From: Desmodus rotundus
Taxonomy: Eukaryota > Chordata > Mammalia > Chiroptera > Phyllostomidae
Length of the DNA stretch: 64,000 nt
Direction of reading: 5' to 3'
Assembly: GCF_022682495.2 (NCBI RefSeq)
Contig: NC_071388.1
Location: 14,619,171-14,683,170, forward strand
This document shows, one piece after another, positions 58,031 through 64,000 of the stretch. The position numbers and the translations under genes were made by a program. How positions within the stretch are numbered: the first letter of the stretch is position 1; every line of letters starts with the position of its first letter. Below the pieces are notes generated by a model. The model was not told where the DNA came from and did not search any database. It worked only from the letters and a program-made list of their open reading frames with translations.

Positions 58031-58469
58031 TTTACAAAATACTAGAGATGGGAGGAATGCCAACGTTAATGCTGAGAGCTGTACCAAGAACAACAGCAGA
58101 GACACAGCCGACTGTCTAGAGTAGTCTGAGAAGCTGGGAACTCGACCAGGAGAACCTCCACCTTCTAGACATTCTTGTGTACTACAGATTGGTGTGAATA
58201 TTTCAGTGCTGAAATAGTTGTCAAATATATATCTGGGGCTTTACACACATCACAAACTTCCATGGAAACAGGTCGTCCATATTTCTCTCCAAAAGATTAC
58301 TGCAGAATCTTTGAGAGTAAAACATCGAGAAAAAAGAAATGAAACAAAGTTTCCAAAATAGAAAGATGGTTGTTTTCTCTCTCAGTCACGAAAAACATCC
58401 CTTCAAACCTTGTTTTAAAAGTATAGACAATAATGCAAATATACATTCAAATTAAACGTTAATTTGAAA
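58031..58469. other. Unassigned sequence
   Basis: Nothing recognised. Confidence 0.5.
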
Positions 58470-58630
58470 TTGCACTTAAGAAATTACTTAATCTAGCTGG
58501 TGCCTCATTGTCTACTACTGGGGAAAGGGGAACAATATTAATAAAATTTAATACTATTGTGGTGAGGGCTGAGTGGAAAACACTCAGAAGTTAACCTATT
58601 ATATAGTGGTGGCTAAATACCTGTTACATG
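58470..58630 (+). mobile_element. MIR SINE, sense (probable)
   Basis: 'AAGAAATTACTTAATCTAGC', 'GGTGCCTCATTGTCTACTAC', 'AACAATATTAATAAAATTTA', 'TTGTGGTGAGGGCTGAGTGG' follow MIR order. Confidence 0.6.
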
Positions 58631-59059
58631 AAGCTACTGTTACATTCCAAGCTTATTTTTATGAAAGGGTATTTGCAATATCTTGGTGTTTTCCCAACTA
58701 TTTTGTCCTGGATCGATGGTAAGACATGCACTGTGTGTGAGATACAGCACACAAACAGGGGCCCGCTCATAGACAGGCATTTTCACACACCCTTAGTCCA
58801 CTACAGCACTGAGGACACCGATTCTCTCAATGTGTAGAGCACCTGATTTTTCGTGCTGTGCTCTGCTCTGCTATGCTGTCCTGTTTTAACCAGTCTGATA
58901 CTGTATTATATATTGTTAGATGTCGGCCCTGACCAACTAAGTCAATTGTTTAATGGGCTAAAATTTTCTTGGAATACTCTGACAGATGTTAAATAATTTC
59001 TAAATCAGGCCATCATTTACTATCCAATCTATGTAATTTTTATGACATAATCTGTTTAA
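58631..59059. other. Unassigned sequence
   Basis: Nothing recognised. Confidence 0.5.
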
Positions 59060-59220
59060 TCTACCTGTCTAGTCTCTAATACCTCCTTGTTTATTCATTG
59101 TATTTCTGTCTGCTCCCACTAGAATGCAAGATTAATGGAAGCAAGACATTGCTCTTTTTACAATAATCATAACACTGCATAGCAGATATGTTTTAATAAG
59201 TGATCAATTAAAATATTATG
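59060..59220 (+). mobile_element. L2 3' end, sense
   Basis: 'TGTCTGCTCCCACTAGAATG', 'CAAGATTAATGGAAGCAAGA', 'AACACTGCATAGCAGATATG' follow the L2 terminus (cccactagaatgtaagctcc, agtgcctggcacat). Confidence 0.7.
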
Positions 59221-60479
59221 GCCTTATGAAAAGGATAATTAAAAATGGATGAAATGTTACAGAATCAAAATGTTACACTTAAGTGAAATAATCTAAAGGT
59301 AGGTGAGTAGAAAAAAAGCACATAATTTGGTTAAGGATTATGTACAAAAATTATGGATTTATGTAAAAAATGCATGTGCCAGGCACCGAGAGTAACACAT
59401 TGGTACTGTAGGATATTAAAAAAGATATTTTAGATGATCTTTTAAAGAATAAAAACATTTCAAGGAATCACCAATAAAAATAACATATTTAACTTGATAA
59501 ACATTTAACAGTCATAATACACTAGAAAATATGCTTTTAAAATTCAAAATATAAGATTAATACCAAGATCCTCTGCCAATATCCCTAAAGATGTTTGATA
59601 TCTTTGTATATGTTCAGTTTTACTAAATAGTTCTTTTTTCTTTAAGTTTGGTATAATTTTGGTTTATGTAAAAACATAATCATACATGCAGTTACCTAGT
59701 CAAAAATGCTAGCAGCTACCAAAAATGAGAATATTAATGTTATGGATATTATGGAGTTTCCAATGCATTATTTTCTAGTTAATTTACATCCTATATCACT
59801 GAATTAAATCGCTATGAACGTGTGGGCTGTCATAACTCTTTTCTAAACTATGATGGCAAACTCCGTATACCCAGGGAATTAAACTCAGTGAACTGTCGGT
59901 ATAACTTAGTATTAGCTGACTATTTAAATTGAATTTGTAACTTCTTTTGAGTAGGATGTCTTATAACCCTCTACGCTCACATAACTGGAACAAATCCATA
60001 GAACATTTAAAAGATACTGCATGTTAACAGTAGCAGTGTACTTGTGCAATTTCATTAGCAGTATTTTTTTGCATATTTTGAGCATTTTTATTATGAAATG
60101 TAGTAAAAATAAAATTTAGTAAAATAAATATCTTTGATTTAAGAAATAGTGATATATATATATATGTATGTATATATATAATGTTTACATTAAAGAATAT
60201 ATATTTCCTTGAAATATCAGGGAATGGTATTCCTGAGAATCACAAACAATAACCACCAATGTACAGGTCCATTTTTATTGGAATTGTAAAAATTACCCTA
60301 TGTGAATGTGCCAATTATACTTCCATTAGTGGTAGAGTGGACACTTCAGGCGTCTCACACTACTATACACTTACCATAGATGGATTTTAATATGTTTAAT
60401 TATTATCAAATCTGTGAATAGAAAATTGTATTTTATTATGGATTTAAATTTCTTCTCTCTGATATTCATGGAATTGAGT
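59221..60479. other. Unassigned AT-rich sequence
   Basis: No gene recognised. An AT/GTAT simple run lies at 60150-60182. Confidence 0.5.
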
Positions 60480-61066
60480 TTCCCTACTTATACTTATTCT
60501 TCTGTCAAATACCTATTCATGTGTTCAACCACATCATTCAGTAATTGTTTTTATTGATTCATAAATATTGTTAATATATTTGGAATAAAAATACTTGATT
60601 TTTTTTGTACATTATTCTGGCAGTGTTTGGTTTATATTTTCATTCTAATTATACATTTTTAAACAAATGACATTTCTTATTAATCAACTTTGTAAGTTAT
60701 CTCCAAATAGCTTGTAATTATTTGTCTTCTATAACTTCCAACCCAATTAATAAAATATTATCTTATATTGTTTTTTAAACTTTTATTATGTTGCCTTTTA
60801 TGTCTATTTCTATATTCAGTTGTTATTGACTGTTCTCAGGTCATGGGTAGCAGATGAAGTTTTACTTTTTTCCATATAGCTAATTGTTTCATGATGAATT
60901 ATTAAATAACTCATCCTATTACTATAAAGGTAGTACTATACACATTCTTAATCTCTAAAATTTAGCATTATAACCCATGATATGGGAGAGCAAGGCCTCC
61001 TACTGTTTTTTTTTTTTTTTAATTCAAAAGAGTCTTGCCTATTTTCATGCATTTAATCCTCTTTAT
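60480..61066 (-). mobile_element. Old L1 (L1M-type), antisense, segment 1
   Basis: The complement of old L1: 'TTTTTCCATATAGCTAATTG', 'GAGAGCAAGGCCTCCTACTG' and 'AGTCTTGCCTATTTTCATGC'. It resumes at about 61266. Confidence 0.75.
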
Positions 61067-61264
61067 CAGTGGTTTTTAACTGGTGGTGATTTGGCTCACA
61101 ATGGGATATTTGACAATATTTAGAGACATGTTTGATCACCATGGATGGCATCTTGCAGGTAGAGACCAGGGATTCTGCTAACTATCTAAGGCCACAAACA
61201 TTCCATAGCAAAGAATGAGCTAGCCCCCAACATCAACGGCACCAAAGCTGAGACCCGGGTACTG
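61067..61264 (+). mobile_element. MER5A-like hAT (Charlie) MITE
   Basis: 'CAGTGGTTTTTAACTGGTGG', 'ACAATATTTAGAGACATGTT', 'GTAGAGACCAGGGATTCTGC', 'AAAGAATGAGCTAGCCCCCA', 'ACGGCACCAAAGCTGAGACC' match MER5A along its length. It splits the old antisense L1. Confidence 0.85.
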
Positions 61265-62225
61265 GACAGACTTTAGAACCAGCTGTAAACGTGATGTGAA
61301 AACCAATAAACAACCTGGAGATGTTTTTCACACTCAAGATGTTAAGTAGTCCTATCCACAAGTTAGCATACATCTCTACATTTTTTAGAGATTTTTAATA
61401 TCTTGTTAAATTTCCTTTAATAACAGGCACACAGTTTTTATAAGACTCTCTTGTGGACTTACATTAATTTTTAAAACTCTAAAAGTTATTCACTTAAGCC
61501 ATATTTGCTACATTAATTTTTATAGAAATGAACTTGAATTTATAATTTTTAAACACAAAACTTTACATGACTTTACAAATTTTGATAATTTATCTAAATA
61601 TTCTAGTTAATTTTCTGCAATTATTTTTTTCCTTTCCAGATTTGTGCTTTTGGTTTATTTTTCTTACTTTTGTATGGTTACAGGCTTTTTTAAATTTACA
61701 TGTTTCTTAACAAAAATGGTAACAGATCAAATCTTTATTTTTTCCTAATATAAGGTATGTTTTCAACAATTTATCATTTATCATTTTAATTTTTTGTGTC
61801 TGCTTATATTAAAATTTAAAAGTTTCCCACTGTTTGAGTTTGATAAAGTTGTAAACATTAAATAATTTTAAAATATACTTTCTACATTTAATGAAATGTT
61901 TGTTTTGATATATTAATGTGAGGAATCCAGGTTTAATTTGTTAATATTAAACATTTGAATTATTTTGGGGACAAATGAAACTATGCCATAATTATTAATT
62001 TTTTATGAATTGCCCAGACATTAATTTGTGATGCCACTACATTTTCAGTGATGTAATGTTCTTTTTTTTCTTTTAATTAATTTCGATTGCTTTGGTATCA
62101 AGGCTATGTATGCCTTTGTAAAACGAGGTAAAGAATGTCCAGTTTTTCTATTTTTTGAGTTTCTGGACTTTGAGAATTTTTAACTACTATATCGTAGAAC
62201 TCACTTGTAAAAAGAACTCACATTG
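61265..62225 (-). mobile_element. Old L1 (L1M-type), antisense, segment 2
   Basis: 'GACTTTAGAACCAGCTGTAA', 'TATCTTGTTAAATTTCCTTT', 'GGTATCAAGGCTATGTATGC' and 'GTAGAACTCACTTGTAAA' are antisense ORF2 blocks in the right order after segment 1. Only L1 wording was used; no intact frame remains. Confidence 0.75.
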
Positions 62226-63689
62226 TGCAAAGGGTTTCTCCAAGTATAATTAGATTGCATTAATGTTTTGGGGAACATTCAGTTATTCCATTTCTTATGT
62301 AATATTATTTTTAGGAAGCAAATCCTCTACGTTTTCCTTTTTATCGGTATGGGTATATTCACAGCAATATTCACGCATGGACTTCTACCATGTGGTTATA
62401 CATTTGCCTGTGTGTGTGTGTGTGTGTGTGTTATCTTCTACTCAGTATCATGATCAGGTGATTTCTCTCTCGGTCCGTTTCTGTATAGTTAGGTTTGTTT
62501 TCTAATCATTCCCTTGCTGTGATTGTTATTCCTATGAGTTAATGCTGAATGTGGGATTCCCCTACTTATTCCAAACTTTTGGGGGGAGCCATTGGATCTC
62601 CTTCCCGTCTTCTCTCAGTAAAATTGTCATTTCAGAATTTTGATTTTACAGCGATTGGCAGAAACCCTTAGTTTGAAAGTATGCCTGATGCTTATTTCTG
62701 GCTAGTGGATTTTGCTTTATTTCTGTGGATTTCAAAGCATCTTTATCTTTTGGCTGGTTCAGTGTTAAATGTAATAAAAGTTGTTTATTATAGCCAGGAT
62801 TGTACTCTCTTCCCAGCAACCTGGGGTGCTTTCCTGTATGTGTACGTAATATCCTCCATGTTCTTTGGAACAGAAGGTCTGCCCTTTGGGTATACATTTG
62901 CAGCTGAGCCTCACCCGCTGCCACAATATTTAGCAAATACTATGATGCAACATGTGAGGATGACTATAGATGCACTGCACGGCAAAGATGGAAAGAATAC
63001 TGTCCAGTACTCTACCCACCAAGTAACTGGTACTCTAAACATCACTCATTAAACCACTTTTAACAGCCACCTACTTTCTCCTATTTCTTTCAGTTTTCAT
63101 TAAGATAAATCCACACAGTATGAACTGTGTGCTGAGTACCATCCAAGACATTGAATACGAAATAATATTTTTTTCTGACGAAACTTACCTTATGATCATC
63201 CAGTTAAATGTCCTCAGGAAGCACCAAACACACGTTATTTCACTCTCACTTTTAAACTATATCTTTGAATACTTCACTTGAAAAAGTAAAATAATAATGA
63301 TAAAAATATAGACCAATAAATCACTCACTTTTACTAGGTTCAGCACTTATGTTTTTTGAGCTTCTCATTAGTCTAATAAAATCAATGAGATATTTGGTGG
63401 CATAGACAGAGTCTCCTTGCAAATTTAAGAATTTTAAAGTATTGCATATTGACAGAAAATTACTCCTAGTTTCTTGAAATGGAGTAATTTCATACTTGGA
63501 ATAATAGTGGGTCAAAAATTACTTTAGATAGGGTAAAATTCTATATGTTTAGAGAAACATAAGCAGTTTAATTGTGTAGCCTTCCTGAGAATTTAGCCTT
63601 TCAAAAGATAGCAAATGAAATTTTAATATAGAATTTGAAATTTTGGATCAGAACAAATATCATATATTTTTTTTCTTCTGTTCCAAAAT
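62226..63689. other. Unassigned sequence with a TG microsatellite
   Basis: A (TG)n run lies at about 62409-62431. A 123-codon plus frame at 62681-63052 is not recognised and has no promoter, acceptor or homology that I can point to. Confidence 0.4.
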
Positions 63690-63765
63690 ACCAGTGGAGT
63701 TAGAAAGCCATTTAATCATTGTAAGACTTATTTTCTTCATGAGTAAAATGGGACTGCAGGACCTG
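63690..63765 (+). mobile_element. MIR SINE fragment, sense (weak)
   Basis: 'GAAAGCCATTTAATCATTGT' and 'TTTTCTTCATGAGTAAAATG' resemble the MIR core. Confidence 0.45.
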
Positions 63766-64000
63766 AGTAAGCACACAGGATCAGTTACGAAAGTGTCAAT
63801 AGTGAAACTGTAAATGAATTTGCAGGTGTTGCTACGGTGCCTGAAAAACACCAGATATTTCAGGGCACTAATACAATGTCAGTTTATAGTACATTTTCAT
63901 GGCTGGGCACAATAAAAGACAAGAAACAGAAGAAATAACTGGAAAGTCATCCTTCCTTACCCTCAGTTTTGCTTTTTGAGGTTTTGGTTACCTGTGGTTA
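63766..64000. other. Unassigned sequence
   Basis: Nothing recognised up to the window end. Confidence 0.5.

Noticed and set aside
62681..63052. 123-codon plus frame as a gene
   Set aside because: The length is within chance expectation, I recognise no family, and there is no supporting splice or promoter signal.

Overview
This window looks like nuclear DNA from a bat (Chiroptera). Its AT-rich bulk carries no gene that I can support. Three things point to a bat: tRNA-derived Ves-type SINEs with the usual A-box/B-box head and CT-rich tail, L1 3' ends of kinds I associate with bats, and a HAL1 (half-L1) element with both ends present. The best SINE copy reads more like the Ves type I recall from noctilionoid bats than the Myotis type, but that is recall, not a search.

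Layout. 0-6.1 kb: antisense MST LTR, an old LTR-like repeat, an antisense SINE, a HAL1 element flanked by a 16-bp target site duplication, and an antisense L1 3' end. 6-12.7 kb: mostly unassigned, with an antisense SINE and L2 remnants. 12.7-13.5 kb: an L1 3' UTR split by a mariner element whose TA duplication can be read directly. 13.5-24.4 kb: mostly unassigned, with MIR, L2 and MaLR remnants. 24.4-30 kb: several L1 3' ends and a Ves SINE. 30-32.2 kb: a processed pseudogene of CLIP3 on the minus strand. 32.5-39.2 kb: MLT1, L1 tails, and a probable solo LTR sitting in an L1 tail. 39.5-45.3 kb: an old antisense L1 that served as a landing site for two younger L1 insertions and a SINE, then an MLT1. 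47.8-50.7 kb: an antisense LTR retroelement with two ~0.7 kb LTRs around a 1.4 kb interior with no recognisable coding capacity. 52-64 kb: MLT1 LTRs, duplicated L1/HAL1 ORF1 pieces, L1, MIR and L2 remnants, and a MER5A-like element nested in antisense L1.

No intact protein-coding gene, structural RNA gene or CRISPR array is supported. The longest open frames are CLIP3 pseudogene, L1 pieces, or lengths expected by chance in DNA of this composition. The value of the window lies in its layered insertion history: several events can be ordered from the sequence alone through target duplications and interrupted host repeats. I found no convincing undescribed functional system. The most unusual items are the non-coding LTR element, a perfect 20-bp hairpin present in only one of its LTRs, an L1 insertion that seems to carry transduced 3' sequence, and the CLIP3 pseudogene with an internal 36-bp duplication.
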